This document shows, piece by piece, positions 8,866-17,541 of a stretch of 36,460 bases of DNA. Under the pieces are notes generated by a model, which saw only the letters and a program-made list of their open reading frames with translations, had not been told where the DNA came from and ran no database searches. Within the stretch, counting starts at the first letter, position 1. Every line of letters begins with the position of its first letter. The stretch is from Pseudovibrio sp. JCM 19062 (lineage in GTDB: Bacteria > Pseudomonadota > Alphaproteobacteria > Rhizobiales > Stappiaceae): NCBI GenBank assembly GCA_001310715.1, contig BAXV01000037.1, positions 1-36,460 on the forward strand. Reading direction: 5' to 3'. The translations under genes were made by a program, and so were the position numbers.

Positions 8866-9773
8866 CGCAGGATACAATGAACTTTGCCGGACAGGTCGCA
8901 ATCATCACCGGTGCTGGTGGTGGGCTTGGCCGCTTGTATGCGCTGGACCTTGCGGCCCGTGGCGCAGCAGTGGTTGTGAATGATCTGGGCGGCGCAGTGG
9001 ATGGCTCCGGCTCATCTGCAACGGCTGCCGAGACCGTTGTTGAAGAGATCATCGCCGCTGGTGGCAAAGCGATTGCCAATGCAGCCGATGTGACGGATGA
9101 AGCCGCAGTCAACGCCATGGTTGCTGAGGCTGTTGAGGCCTTCGGGCGCGTCGATATCCTCATCAACAATGCGGGTATTCTGCGCGATAAGTCTTTTGCC
9201 AAGATGGAAATGTCCAGTTGGAACAAGGTGGTAGAGGTACACCTCACCGGTGCTGCAATCTGCACCAAGGCTGTCTGGAACGTGATGAAAGAGCAAGGTT
9301 ATGGCCGAATTGTCATGACCACGTCTCCATCCGGTATCTACGGCAACTTTGGGCAGGCCAACTACGGCGCTGCGAAAGCGGGGCTGTGGGGCATGATGAA
9401 TACGCTTGGTATTGAAGGTGCCAAGAACAACATTCACATCAACTGCATCGCGCCTTCTGCGGGTACCCGCATGACGGAAAGCATTATGGATGCGGGAACT
9501 CTCAAAATGCTGGCACCTGAAAATATCACGCCTGCTGTGGTGTTCCTGTGCTCTGACGCTGCGCCAAACCGCAAGGTGCTCGTAGCAGCTGCTGGCACGT
9601 ACACACTGGCGGAAATGGTGGAAACACAGGGCATTCATCTGCCGGAAGCAGAGCGCACACCAGAGGCGATTGCCGCCAACTGGGACCGGATTGCCGACCG
9701 TACAAATGCAGAGCCGGTGGGCAGCGCCATGGAAGGTGTGGCCAAGCTGGTAAAGGCAATGGTGAACGCCTGA
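8862..9773 (+). CDS. (3R)-hydroxyacyl-CoA dehydrogenase-like SDR (MFE-2/HSD17B4 N-terminal type)
   Basis: A 303-residue SDR with TGAGGGLG (about 16-23), VVNDLGG after the second strand, the DILINNAGILRDKSFAKM segment and the ANYGAAKAGLWG active-site helix. INNAGILRD and the ~300-residue length are hallmarks of the dehydrogenase unit of peroxisomal multifunctional enzyme 2 and its bacterial homologues, rather than of FabG. It starts in an ATGA overlap with the MaoC gene, so hydratase and dehydrogenase are translationally coupled. Together they would convert trans-2-enoyl-CoA to 3-oxoacyl-CoA through the R enantiomer. The C-terminal ~60 residues extend beyond the minimal SDR fold. Confidence 0.88.
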   Translation: MTQDTMNFAGQVAIITGAGGGLGRLYALDLAARGAAVVVNDLGGAVDGSGSSATAAETVVEEIIAAGGKAIANAADVTDEAAVNAMVAEAVEAFGRVDILINNAGILRDKSFAKMEMSSWNKVVEVHLTGAAICTKAVWNVMKEQGYGRIVMTTSPSGIYGNFGQANYGAAKAGLWGMMNTLGIEGAKNNIHINCIAPSAGTRMTESIMDAGTLKMLAPENITPAVVFLCSDAAPNRKVLVAAAGTYTLAEMVETQGIHLPEAERTPEAIAANWDRIADRTNAEPVGSAMEGVAKLVKAMVNA

Positions 9774-9855
9774 TCAGAAGAAAAACAGAGTGTCTGGCTG
9801 GTCAAGGGGCGGCTTGCAGCCAGGCAATCAAATGTTTCATGGAAGAGGGGAGCCC

Positions 9856-10893
9856 ATGACTAACAATTTGCATACATTAGATAAACCAGCGCTTCAGGCG
9901 TATCTGCAGCAGCATATACCCGAGTTTGGTGAGCTGCTGGAGATCGAGAAATTTTCGGGTGGCCAATCCAACCCGACTTACAAACTGGTGACCTCCGGCA
10001 AGACCTATGTCATGCGCGCGAAGCCTCCGGGAACCCTGCTGAAATCCGCGCATATGGTGGATCGCGAGTATCGGGTTATGACAGCCTTGGCTGACAGTGA
10101 TGTACCGGTTCCCAAGACCTATCATTTGTCAGGAGATGACTCGCCGATCGGCACCATGTTCTTCATCATGGAGTTTGTAGAGGGGCGGATTTTCTGGGAT
10201 CCTGCTTTGAAGAAGTCTTCCAACGAAGAGCGCACTGCGATCTTTGCAGAGATGAACCGCGTGCTTGCGGCGCTGCATGATGTTTCGCCCGAAGCAGTTG
10301 GGCTGGCGGATTATGGGAAGCCGGGCAACTACTTTGCGCGGCAAACGGACCGTTGGATCAAGCAGTACAAAGCTTCTGAGACCGAAGATGTTCCGTCCAT
10401 GAATCGCCTGATGGCGTGGCTTGAAGCCAATATGGTGGAGGATGATGGGATATCTTCTCTGGTCCACGGGGATTACCGGATCGACAATCTGATCTTCCAT
10501 CCCACCGAACCGAGAATCATAGCTGTGCTGGATTGGGAGCTTTCCACGCTTGGGCACCCATTAGCAGACCTTGCTTACCAGTGCATGCAGTGGCGTATGC
10601 CGTCCATGAAAGGTTTGCGCGGGCTCGCAGGGCTGGATCGTACATCGCTGGGTATTCCACTCGAAGAGGAGTACATCCGCGAGTATTGCAAACGTCGTGG
10701 ACTAAACGGTATCGAGAACTGGGAATTCTATCTGGCGTTCTCCATGTTCCGATTATCTGCAATTATTCAAGGGGTTGTCGCACGGGCGGAAGCTGGCAAC
10801 GCTTCCAATCCAGAGGCCGCTGCAATGATGCGCATGGCCGTTCCGTTCATCTCAAAGATGGCGTGTGATGTGGTTGGCGAACTGGTGACCTAA
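9856..10893 (+). CDS. APH-family phosphotransferase, ACAD10/11 N-terminal-like (candidate 4-hydroxyacyl-CoA kinase)
   Basis: About 345 residues from the ATG at 9856, which follows GGAAGAGGGGAG; the frame is open upstream to 9790 but that part looks untranslated. Motifs are FSGGQSNPTYKL (nucleotide-binding loop), YVMRAKPPG (lysine region), VHGDYRIDNLIF (Brenner catalytic motif) and VLDWELSTLGHPLADLAY (metal-binding Asp). These match the phosphotransferase domain fused to ACAD in human ACAD10/ACAD11 and the stand-alone LvaA kinase. In those systems 4-hydroxyacyl-CoA is phosphorylated before removal of the oxygen. It is last in the rightward operon, while an ACAD11-like dehydrogenase opens the divergent operon. 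The substrate is inferred, not shown. Confidence 0.87.
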   Translation: MTNNLHTLDKPALQAYLQQHIPEFGELLEIEKFSGGQSNPTYKLVTSGKTYVMRAKPPGTLLKSAHMVDREYRVMTALADSDVPVPKTYHLSGDDSPIGTMFFIMEFVEGRIFWDPALKKSSNEERTAIFAEMNRVLAALHDVSPEAVGLADYGKPGNYFARQTDRWIKQYKASETEDVPSMNRLMAWLEANMVEDDGISSLVHGDYRIDNLIFHPTEPRIIAVLDWELSTLGHPLADLAYQCMQWRMPSMKGLRGLAGLDRTSLGIPLEEEYIREYCKRRGLNGIENWEFYLAFSMFRLSAIIQGVVARAEAGNASNPEAAAMMRMAVPFISKMACDVVGELVT

Positions 10894-10933
10894 GACTTGC
10901 GGGTGGAGAGGCGTTTGTGGTCGCCGCAAGGCG

Positions 10934-11632
10934 TTACACCGCTCCTGCCTGATAGGCCTGAGTTGCGTTAAGGAGGAGAGCGGAGGGATCAGATGCTGTT
11001 TCAGGATATTCCTGAATTTGCAGAAGAGAGTTTAACCTGCTGATTTCGCTGGTTTCTTTCTCTTCATCACCAATCTCGAGGTTGCTCTCGCTTAGCTCTG
11101 TATAAGCCTGAGCCAGATCCTTCTGGGCCTGAGAGGCAACCGCCTGATCCTGACCGGAAGGCTGGGCCGGAGCGAGGGCGGCGGCGATGACCGTGTTCAG
11201 CTTGATGATGGTTGCTTCGGGGTCTCCGGCAACCGACGCAGAGTCAATTGAGACTTCTCCGCCAATGGCATAGCTGTGGCCGTCGGGGCCGCGTGTTTCG
11301 GTATAACTGGGTGCGCCGGCATAGGCGCCGCCGGTGGCTGAATGGGCTTGTTCGTGCGCACGCACTTCCGCATCGCGGGCCTGAAGGTCTTCAACCTGCT
11401 GCTGCTCCTCTTCTGAAAGCTGTCCATTTTCGTTCTTGGACTTTTCAGAGGAAGAGGGGGCAGCAACCGGATTGGCAGATAGGTCGCTGCTAATGACGAC
11501 AGAATCTTTTGGAACCGCATGTTCAACGGAAAAACTCGTTGCCTCCTGCTGGTTCACACGAGCAGGCTGGGCAGCGTTGTAAGACGCAGCGCGGGCGATT
11601 CCGGGAAATGAGGAGGTGAGTCCGTCTATCAT
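10934..11632 (-). CDS. CJM1_0395-family putative metalloprotease / SprA-related protein
   Basis: About 232 residues from the ATG at 11632 (MIDGLTSSFPG); a TTG 18 codons upstream is also possible. The core RDAEVRAHEQAHSATGGAYAGAPSYTETRGPDGHSYAIGGEVSID carries the HEQAH motif that gives the family its putative zinc-metalloprotease label. The N-terminal third is low-complexity and Ser/Ala/Gln rich, as is common in secreted or flexible family members; I see no classical signal peptide. It is convergent with the kinase gene, with about 40 bases between the ends. Biological role is poorly known, and neighbours do not explain it. Confidence 0.8.
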   Translation of the reverse strand: MIDGLTSSFPGIARAASYNAAQPARVNQQEATSFSVEHAVPKDSVVISSDLSANPVAAPSSSEKSKNENGQLSEEEQQQVEDLQARDAEVRAHEQAHSATGGAYAGAPSYTETRGPDGHSYAIGGEVSIDSASVAGDPEATIIKLNTVIAAALAPAQPSGQDQAVASQAQKDLAQAYTELSESNLEIGDEEKETSEISRLNSLLQIQEYPETASDPSALLLNATQAYQAGAV

Positions 11633-11857
11633 AGGTTGAACATATACTAGTGAGTGATGCGTTCGGTAAAGTACTTTCTGATACACAAGTCTGTTAGGTG
11701 TGCTAGGGTTTTACCTCGGGATTAGGCCGTAAACCTGTGCATTTACAGCGTATTCCCGAAAAGTGCCTGCCGATCTTTCATCGGAATTTTCATATTTGGA
11801 AATTCTAAAAGAACGTGCGAGCGGGCACACCTTTCAGGCTGTTTCTCGGATATTGGA

Positions 11858-12534
11858 TTGAGAGAACTGTTTGCAGGGGAGAAAGCCCGTTGGGCCTTAA
11901 GGGAATGCAGGAATGATCGAAGATTGAGCCGGTCTCAGCAAGAGATATTAGACGCTGCTGCTGAGTGCTTCATGAGAATGGGGCCGGATGTGGCTTCGAT
12001 TGATGATATTGCCGGGCTTCTTGGCGCAACAAAGGGCCGTATCTATCATCACTTCCGCTCCAAGGGCGAGCTGCTTTACGCGGTGCGTCTGCGTTCTGTA
12101 TCGCTGCTTATGGAAAAGGTCAGCCCGATTGCGGCGCAAGACTTGCCGCCCATCGAGAAGCTGCGTGCCATGTCCACCGCACACGTGATGCGCATCCTTC
12201 AATTTCTGAGCTACCACCGGGTTGTGAGTGAGGACACCCGCATGTTCTTCCGTGGTTCGGCCAAGCCCCACGAGAAGGAAATGATCCAAAAGATCATCGA
12301 GTTGCGTCGTGCCTACGAGAACCTTTACCGCGGTGTGCTGAGTGAGGGCATAGAGGCGGGCGTATTTGCCAAGCAATCGATTTCCATCACCCTTCACTCC
12401 ATCATCATCCTGATGAACGGCCCGTGTTTCTGGTATTCTCCGCGCCTGAACAGACCGACAAAGACTTGGAAGAGATCGCCCGTAGCGTCTCTGATCTGGT
12501 TTTACGCGCCGTACTGGCTGAGCCAGCCTTTTGA
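11858..12534 (+). CDS. TetR/AcrR-family regulator (frame break near 12437)
   Basis: The N-terminal HTH (SRSQQEILDAAAECFMRMGPDVASIDDIAGLLGATKGRIYHHFRSKGELLYAV) is a textbook TetR DNA-binding domain. The ligand domain includes RILQFLSYHRVVSEDTRMFFRG. Past residue ~190 the frame changes: one extra base in TATTCTCCGCG near 12437 interrupts FWYS-APEQTDKDLEEIARSVSDLVLRAVLAEPAF, which ends at 12532-12534. The corrected length is about 225 residues. The start codon is uncertain (TTG at 11858 or a later TTG/GTG). It is the only TetR gene among the acyl-CoA genes, so it is the prime candidate for binding the 1591 and 7379 palindromes. No copy of that palindrome is visible before its own gene. Confidence 0.85.
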
Positions 12535-13135
12535 AAGGGGAATAACCTGCGTTGGTGACGGGGATAACCCGTTTACGTTGATATGTGCGTTGCTTTGCGC
12601 AATTTCGCGTTTTTCTGCGCGATTTTGTAAGACCGCCATGCCGTGAGGTCTCTGCTCCCCAAAACGAGGGAGTGAAGCAACCTCTGTTGCTCAGGTGGCT
12701 CCGGTTTCTTCTGGTTGAGCGCTTTACGAGAGCAAAGTTGTGAGATTGATATTTCCTCAACAGAGCGGTCTCGTTAATTCGAATTAGACGCTCTCAATTT
12801 GCTTCATGTCAGAGAAACAACCTAGTAGATTTGATAGGTATCGCTCAGTGAGTCGGGTGGAGCACACGCCGTTTTGGGCATGTTGCTTACCAACCGTCAG
12901 GCAATTCCGTATTTGTGCCGGGAATTGCCAAAAAAAATTAACGGGTTCCTGATCTGTTTAGAGATGTGGGGGCCCTTAAGAGCGAATCAGACGTGATCGA
13001 AGCAGTTATCCCCTGTGCCGGGGGGCTGTGGAGAGGGACTACCGTGGGGCAGGGAAGTGCGGCGTCAGGTCAGGCCTGTGTGCTGGCAATCCTTACCGTG
13101 CATTCGGGAGCAGCAGTCAGAAAAGGATCGGGGCA
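12535..13135. other. 600-base gap with a perfect inverted repeat; no recognised gene
   Basis: No credible long ORF. A perfect 9-bp inverted repeat GGCAATTCC-N12-GGAATTGCC lies at 12900-12929. It is followed on the + strand by eight A's rather than T's, so it is not a terminator of a rightward transcript. From about 12960 to 13130 the sequence is GC-rich with runs such as TGTGCCGGGGGGCTGTGG, and could be a structured leader of the small gene at 13136 or an independent RNA. I cannot match it to a known RNA family. Confidence 0.4.
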
Positions 13136-13435
13136 ATGGACCAAGACAGTCCTCGACAAGAGCAGCAACAGGTTGAGCCGGCGAGCATTCGTATTCCCGG
13201 ACTGACCGTGAGAGAAAATATTAGTATCAACCGCATTCAGTTTGTCTTTGACGAGGAGCCGAGCGAGGAGATTTGCCAGCTTTTGAAGAGCTATGCTTTT
13301 CGATGGTCACGGTATGAGGATGCCTGGCAGCGGCAGATAAGCAGCACCAGCCGGAAGGTTGCGGTGAAGGTTCTGCTGGAGATTAGAACTAGGGCACCGT
13401 TCAGGACGCAACAAAAGAAACCGTTGCTGAATTGA
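13136..13435 (+). CDS. Small 99-aa protein with FRW...WQR motif, function unknown
   Basis: The ATG at 13136 follows GGATCGGGG and begins MDQDSPRQEQQQ; the frame is open upstream to 13028 but that section reads as non-coding. The core INRIQFVFDEEPSEEICQLLKSYAFRWSRYEDAWQRQI resembles the short module with pattern FD-x-KP-x-E-x-R-x-x-LKxxGFRWxPxxxxWQR. I know that module as a C-terminal unit of larger phage- and plasmid-associated proteins such as DUF3560-type proteins. Here it makes up nearly the whole protein. The Gln/Glu-rich N terminus looks flexible. Origin from a mobile element is possible but no neighbours support it. Confidence 0.6.
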   Translation: MDQDSPRQEQQQVEPASIRIPGLTVRENISINRIQFVFDEEPSEEICQLLKSYAFRWSRYEDAWQRQISSTSRKVAVKVLLEIRTRAPFRTQQKKPLLN

Positions 13436-13562
13436 GCAGTGGCCGAACCATGACCGCGCCTCTTTAGCGCTTTCATCTTTCTCTTGGCTGGCACAGTCCA
13501 GGCGGGGAGTTTATTCCCATGCAAGCAAACTGCTGTTAGTCTATGGTTATGAGCGTTTGAAA

Positions 13563-13582
13563 CAGGCGTCTTTGTACGCCTG
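13563..13582. repeat. Short hairpin upstream of the alpha/beta hydrolase gene
   Basis: CAGGCGT-ctttgt-ACGCCTG forms a perfect 7-bp stem about 40 bases before the hydrolase ATG at 13621. It could act in the leader of that gene or be the end of an upstream transcript; no U-tract follows. Confidence 0.4.
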
Positions 13583-13620
13583 AGTGCAGGGCGCTGCCAA
13601 AACCACCGGAAGGGAAGAAG

Positions 13621-14656
13621 ATGGAGATTCCAACGCTTCTTGAGGCGCGTTCTGTTCGCTCTGCACGTTTGACAACGCGGGTACTTTTTTCCGGTCCAGA
13701 AGAGGGTGTGCCGATCCTCTTCATTCACGGGAATCTTTCAGCAGCAACATGGTTTGAAGAAACCATGCAGCGCTTGCCCGAAACTTACCGGGCGATTGCA
13801 CCGGACCTGCGCGGCTATGGCGGTGCCGATCCGGCAGCACTGTGGATGCCACCCGTGGGACCAAGGACTTTTCAGAGGACCTTGCCGCGCTGATGGATGA
13901 GCTGGGCATTCCAGCGGCGCATATGGTCGGCCATTCGCTTGGTGGAGGTGTGCTTTGGCAGTTCCTTGCTGATTATCCGCAGCGCGTCCTTTCTCTCACG
14001 CAGGTTAGTCCGGCCTCTCCGTTCGGGTTCGGGTGTTCCAAAGCCGATGGAACGCCTTGCTTTGAAGATGGGGCCGGAAGCGGCGCGGCGGCGATGAACC
14101 CGGATATTGTTCAGTCGCTGATGCTGAATGACAGTGGCTCTGAGAACGTTTTTTCACCGCGCAATATTTTGAACCAGTACGCTTGGAAACCGCCATTTGT
14201 GCCAAGGCGGATTGAAGCGTTCACGGCAACTGTGTTTGCCCAGCACATGGGCGAGGCTGCTATCCGGGGGATGTGATCGCCTCTCCCAACTGGCCGGGCA
14301 TCGCACCGGGCAAGTTTGGTGCCAGCAATGCGCTTGCTCCAAACCATCAGCGAACCCGCTTGGGTTCTGCGATGTTGCGGTCAAGCCTGCCATTCTTTGG
14401 GTGCATGGCGCTGATGACCTTGTGGTCTCTGACAATTCCATGTTTGAGCTGGGGGCACTGGGCAAAATGGGGTTCCTGCCAACTGGCCCGGCGAAGCGGT
14501 CTTCCCGCCTCAGCCATGGTCACCCAAACCTCAAACGCGCTAGACCTTTACGAGCGAAACGGCGGAAACGTCGAGTGCCATGTGTTCCAAAACTGCGGCC
14601 ACGCCGCCCATATAGAAAAACCACAGCAGTTCGACAGGATCTTCCATGCTTCCTGA
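13621..14656 (+). CDS. Alpha/beta hydrolase (five apparent frame breaks)
   Basis: The ATG at 13621 follows GGAAGGG. Segments in order: ILFIHGNLSAATWFEE (oxyanion loop), IAPDLRGYGG, MVGHSLGGGVLWQFL (Ser nucleophile elbow), ILWVHGADDLVVSD (acid Asp) and VFQNCGHAAHIEKPQQF (catalytic His). These lie in alternating frames; single-base losses near 13842, 14255, 14345, 14483 and 14515 would rejoin them into one protein of about 346 residues. All five are short-homopolymer changes and no catalytic element is missing, which argues for sequence errors over decay. It is an esterase/lipase-type hydrolase; substrate is unknown. It could be a real pseudogene if reads confirm the breaks. Confidence 0.78.
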
Positions 14657-14710
14657 AAAAGCATGCGGGTGGGAAGTAAGCTCTTGAAAACGGAGCTTTA
14701 TGTAGGAGGA

Positions 14711-15425
14711 TCAGCGAGGTGACTCGCGAATTGGGCGGACGTTATCCTCGAATGGAACGCGCCTTTGTCGAAAGGTTGTGTCCGGAAGGTATTCCGGCTT
14801 GCTAATCCGGTCCATTCGGAAATGACGGAAGTCGTCGCGTGCCGGATCCCACGCCACCAAATACCATAGGGGTGGCAAGATCAGCATAGCTTGGGCTCAA
14901 CAACTCTGCTGGTTACAGCTCCTTTTGCGTCACGGTATTGGAAACGCAGGTGGAACCGTTGAAGAAAAGCTTTCTCGAATGCGGGTAGCAGCGCGGGCTC
15001 CATGACGCCCATATCGGATATGTCAACCTGCGGTGAAAGCTGCCCAACATACAAGCAATCCAGAAACCGGCGCAAATCCCGGACTTTATCCGAGGGCAGG
15101 GCCTTTTCAATTTTGGCAAGCCCGGCATCTGCGAGACCGAAAGTAGATTTCCTGCGGCGCGCATGCACGCCACGCTGATAAGAAGTGCAAACACTTCCGC
15201 AACCGAAAGCCGCGCTGTGGTCTGAACCGACTGCGGATCAAGTTGCAGGCCGCCGCCGCGCCCGGGTTCAGAATGAATGACAAACCCCTCATCCCGCAAT
15301 GCGCTAATGTCGCGCAACACGGTGCGCCGGGATGCGCCGACTTCCTCCGCCAGCTCAGCGACTGTCAAAGTGCCGTTGCGGCGAAGGCTGCGCACGATGG
15401 CGTCATGTCGGAGGCGAGTGTTCAT
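14711..15425 (-). CDS. DeoR/YafY-type HTH regulator with WYL domain (two frame breaks)
   Basis: Start ATG at 15425 (MNTRLRHDAIVRSLRRNG). The winged HTH spans residues ~5-60 (LTVAELAEEVGASRRTVLRDISALRDEGF), followed by IHSEPGRGGGLQL. One base lost near 15141 shifts the frame into FGLADAGLAKIEKALPSDKVRDLRRFL, and another near 14894 into PPLWYLVAWDPARDDFRHFRMDRI, the WYL-domain tail, ending at 14711. The corrected length is about 238 residues, normal for the family. It is divergent from the epoxide-hydrolase-like gene with 87 bases between starts, the usual layout of a YafY-type repressor and its target. The WYL domain senses an unidentified ligand. Confidence 0.82.
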
Positions 15426-15512
15426 TTCGCAAAGCTATCATTCATTGGTGACAGAATTTGGCACTATTGCAAATTAGGCAGGCGTTGAACATGTCTACAT
15501 GGAGATAGTTTT

Positions 15513-16455
15513 ATGTTTGATCCCGCTAATTTTCCCGAACCTACCTTATCGCCGTCAACGGTGTGGAACTCGAAGTCTTTGAAGCAGGACGAGAAAACGC
15601 AGGAAAGCTATCGTACTCTGTCATGGCTGGCCAGAACACGCCTATACTTGGCGGCACCAGATACCCGCTCTTGTGGAGGCTGGCTACCATGTCATCGCCC
15701 CAAACCAACGGGGCTATGGTAACTCATCCCGACCGGTCAAAGTCACAGACTATGACATCCAACAGTTGTCGGGGGATCTCACCGCACTGCTCGATCACTA
15801 CGGGTACGAAGATGCTACATTTGTCGGTCACGATTGGGGGGCATTTGTCGTTTGGGGGCTGACCTTGTTGCATCCGGACCGGGTGAATAAGGTCATAAAT
15901 CTGGCCTTGCCGTATCAGGAGCGTGGAGAAAAGCCGTGGATTGAGGCCTTGGAGGATTTTCTTGGTAGCGACTATTACTTCGTGCATTTCAATAGGAAGC
16001 CGGGTGTTGCAGACGCTGTGTTTGATGAAAATCCCTCTCGGTTTCTGCGCAACTTGTTCCGCAAGAACGTTCCTCTCTCACCGCCTGAGCCGGGTATGGC
16101 GATGATCAACCTCGTCAGAACAGAGACAGCGCTCGGCGACCCCATAATGAGCGACGGAGAACTGGCCATTTTTGCCTCCGCCTTCGAAGCCTCAGGGTTC
16201 ACAGGCAGTATAAACTGGTACAGGAACCTTGACCGCAACTGGCATATTTTGGCGCAGGCGAACCCGATCATCCAGCAGCCTGCACTCATGATCTACGGCG
16301 AGCGTGATGTGATCCCGAAGTTTGAGAAACTATCGGAGTTCGTGCCGAATGTGGATGTGGTCAATCTGGACTGCGGTCACTGGATTCAGCAGGAAATGCC
16401 GGTTGAGACAAACACGGTGATTTTGCGTTGGCTGGATCAGCAGGGGGATAAGTAG
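15513..16455 (+). CDS. Epoxide hydrolase-like alpha/beta hydrolase (two frame breaks)
   Basis: The N-terminal part is scattered over three frames. Adding one base near 15545 and one near 15608 gives TLIAVNGVELEVFEAGRENAGKP then IVLCHGWPEHAYTWRHQIPALVEAGYHVIAPNQRGYGNS. HGWP is the oxyanion motif of epoxide hydrolases/haloalkane dehalogenases, and GHDWGAFVVW places the Asp nucleophile. PALMIYGERDVIPKF and LDCGHWIQQEMP supply the acid and the His. About 314 residues after correction. Divergent from the WYL regulator, which probably controls it. The likely reaction is hydrolysis of an epoxide; a dehalogenase or ester hydrolase cannot be excluded. Confidence 0.82.
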
Positions 16456-16473
16456 TCCCACAGGCGTTATCTT

Positions 16474-16494
16474 CCCTCCGGCCATGTCGGAGGG
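16474..16494. terminator. Stem-loop between convergent genes
   Basis: CCCTCCG-gccatgt-CGGAGGG is a perfect 7-bp stem 18 bases after the epoxide-hydrolase-like stop and 17 bases before the end of the convergent nucleotidyltransferase gene. Both sides have only weak U-content. A bidirectional terminator is the simplest reading. Confidence 0.6.
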
Positions 16495-16511
16495 TGTTCC
16501 TTTACGCAGTG

Positions 16512-17534
16512 CTAGAGCCCTTCAACAAATTCCTCAAACTCAGGGCGCTCCTGCCATGAGCCGTCGGGCCAGAGGGCTTTCATGGCTTTGACGATGGGCT
16601 CGCTCCAGCCTTGTTTGCCTTGAGATTGCGCATCCAGCAGCTCGTCGCCAATCAGGCCGGGGCGGGTGCGCTCGATGACTTCGATCAGCGCTTTGGCCTG
16701 TGCCAGATCCTTGGTGACTTTTGTGGCGGTATGCGCCCGTTTCTGCGAGATGATGAGCTTGTGCACCGCATAGCGCTCTGGCCGCGGCACATACACCGCA
16801 ATGCCCGCGCCGAAGGGCAGGGCGGCGGGGATTGACCCGTCGATCAGCCATGCCAGATATTGCAGGCTCATGGCTCCGGCATCCAGCCCCTGCAACGCCA
16901 GCGGCTGTTTTTCTCCGCGCTTGCGGGTGGGTGTCAGCAGGTCCACAACAAACCCGATGCGAGAGCGGAAACGGGACGGTTTCGCGCGGCCATCCAACTC
17001 CGGAATAGGCTCAAAGCTCGGGTCGGCGTCTTTCAAAATGGAGAGCATATCAATGCCCTCATCCGCCTTGATTGCCAGCGAGGCAGCAACCAGATCTGCA
17101 TCGTCCGTCGTCAGCTGTGTAGAGGGCAGGGTGCAGCCCAGTAGAAGCGGGTAGCATTGATAGGCCAGTGTACCCACCAGAATGGCCCCGTTGCGGAACA
17201 GCCCGTGATAGGCCATCGCATCCAGCACACGGCCCGCATAGCTGTGGGTGGAAAGGATGCCGACTTTGTTCAGCACACTCAGGTCTTTACGCCGCGCCCG
17301 CGCCCGTTCGCTGGCTTCCCTGATGCGCTCCACTTTGGCCTGTGTTTCAGGTTGCAGAGCTGGCCCAACATAGAGGCTCTTACGCCCCGCTCCCACAGGC
17401 ATCTTGACGAAGACGTTCTCCACATTCCCCTTCGCCTGCTGATAAACCGAGCCCCGCAGAGCCCTGCTGTCATCATGGGTTTTCTGAATATAATCCGCAG
17501 CCAGATTTTGATAAGCGAGAGGAAGATCTGTCAT
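16512..17534 (-). CDS. GSU2403-family nucleotidyltransferase-fold protein
   Basis: A 340-residue intact ORF. Its centre has VGTLAYQCYPLLLGCTLPSTQLTTDDADLV, where GT and the DDxD acidic cluster match the polymerase-beta-like nucleotidyltransferase fold, followed by SRIGFVVDLLTPTRKRGEKQPLAL. This combination is characteristic of the GSU2403 family (NTP_transf_8). Some nucleotidyltransferases of this fold are toxins or immunity proteins, but no antitoxin-like partner gene is adjacent. A perfect inverted repeat (17542-17573) starts 8 bases upstream of the start codon, so the gene is probably regulated at its promoter. The substrate is unknown. Confidence 0.85.
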   Translation of the reverse strand: MTDLPLAYQNLAADYIQKTHDDSRALRGSVYQQAKGNVENVFVKMPVGAGRKSLYVGPALQPETQAKVERIREASERARARRKDLSVLNKVGILSTHSYAGRVLDAMAYHGLFRNGAILVGTLAYQCYPLLLGCTLPSTQLTTDDADLVAASLAIKADEGIDMLSILKDADPSFEPIPELDGRAKPSRFRSRIGFVVDLLTPTRKRGEKQPLALQGLDAGAMSLQYLAWLIDGSIPAALPFGAGIAVYVPRPERYAVHKLIISQKRAHTATKVTKDLAQAKALIEVIERTRPGLIGDELLDAQSQGKQGWSEPIVKAMKALWPDGSWQERPEFEEFVEGL

Positions 17535-17541
17535 TCCGGCA

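Noticed and set aside
7889..9268. 459-aa - strand ORF
   Set aside because: Antisense to an SDR, MaoC and second SDR gene, all with clear motifs; no recognisable domain.
12960..13130. Known structured RNA (6S, SRP, RNase P, cobalamin riboswitch)
   Set aside because: I looked for their conserved cores and found none; only GC-rich sequence remains, so no RNA class is claimed.
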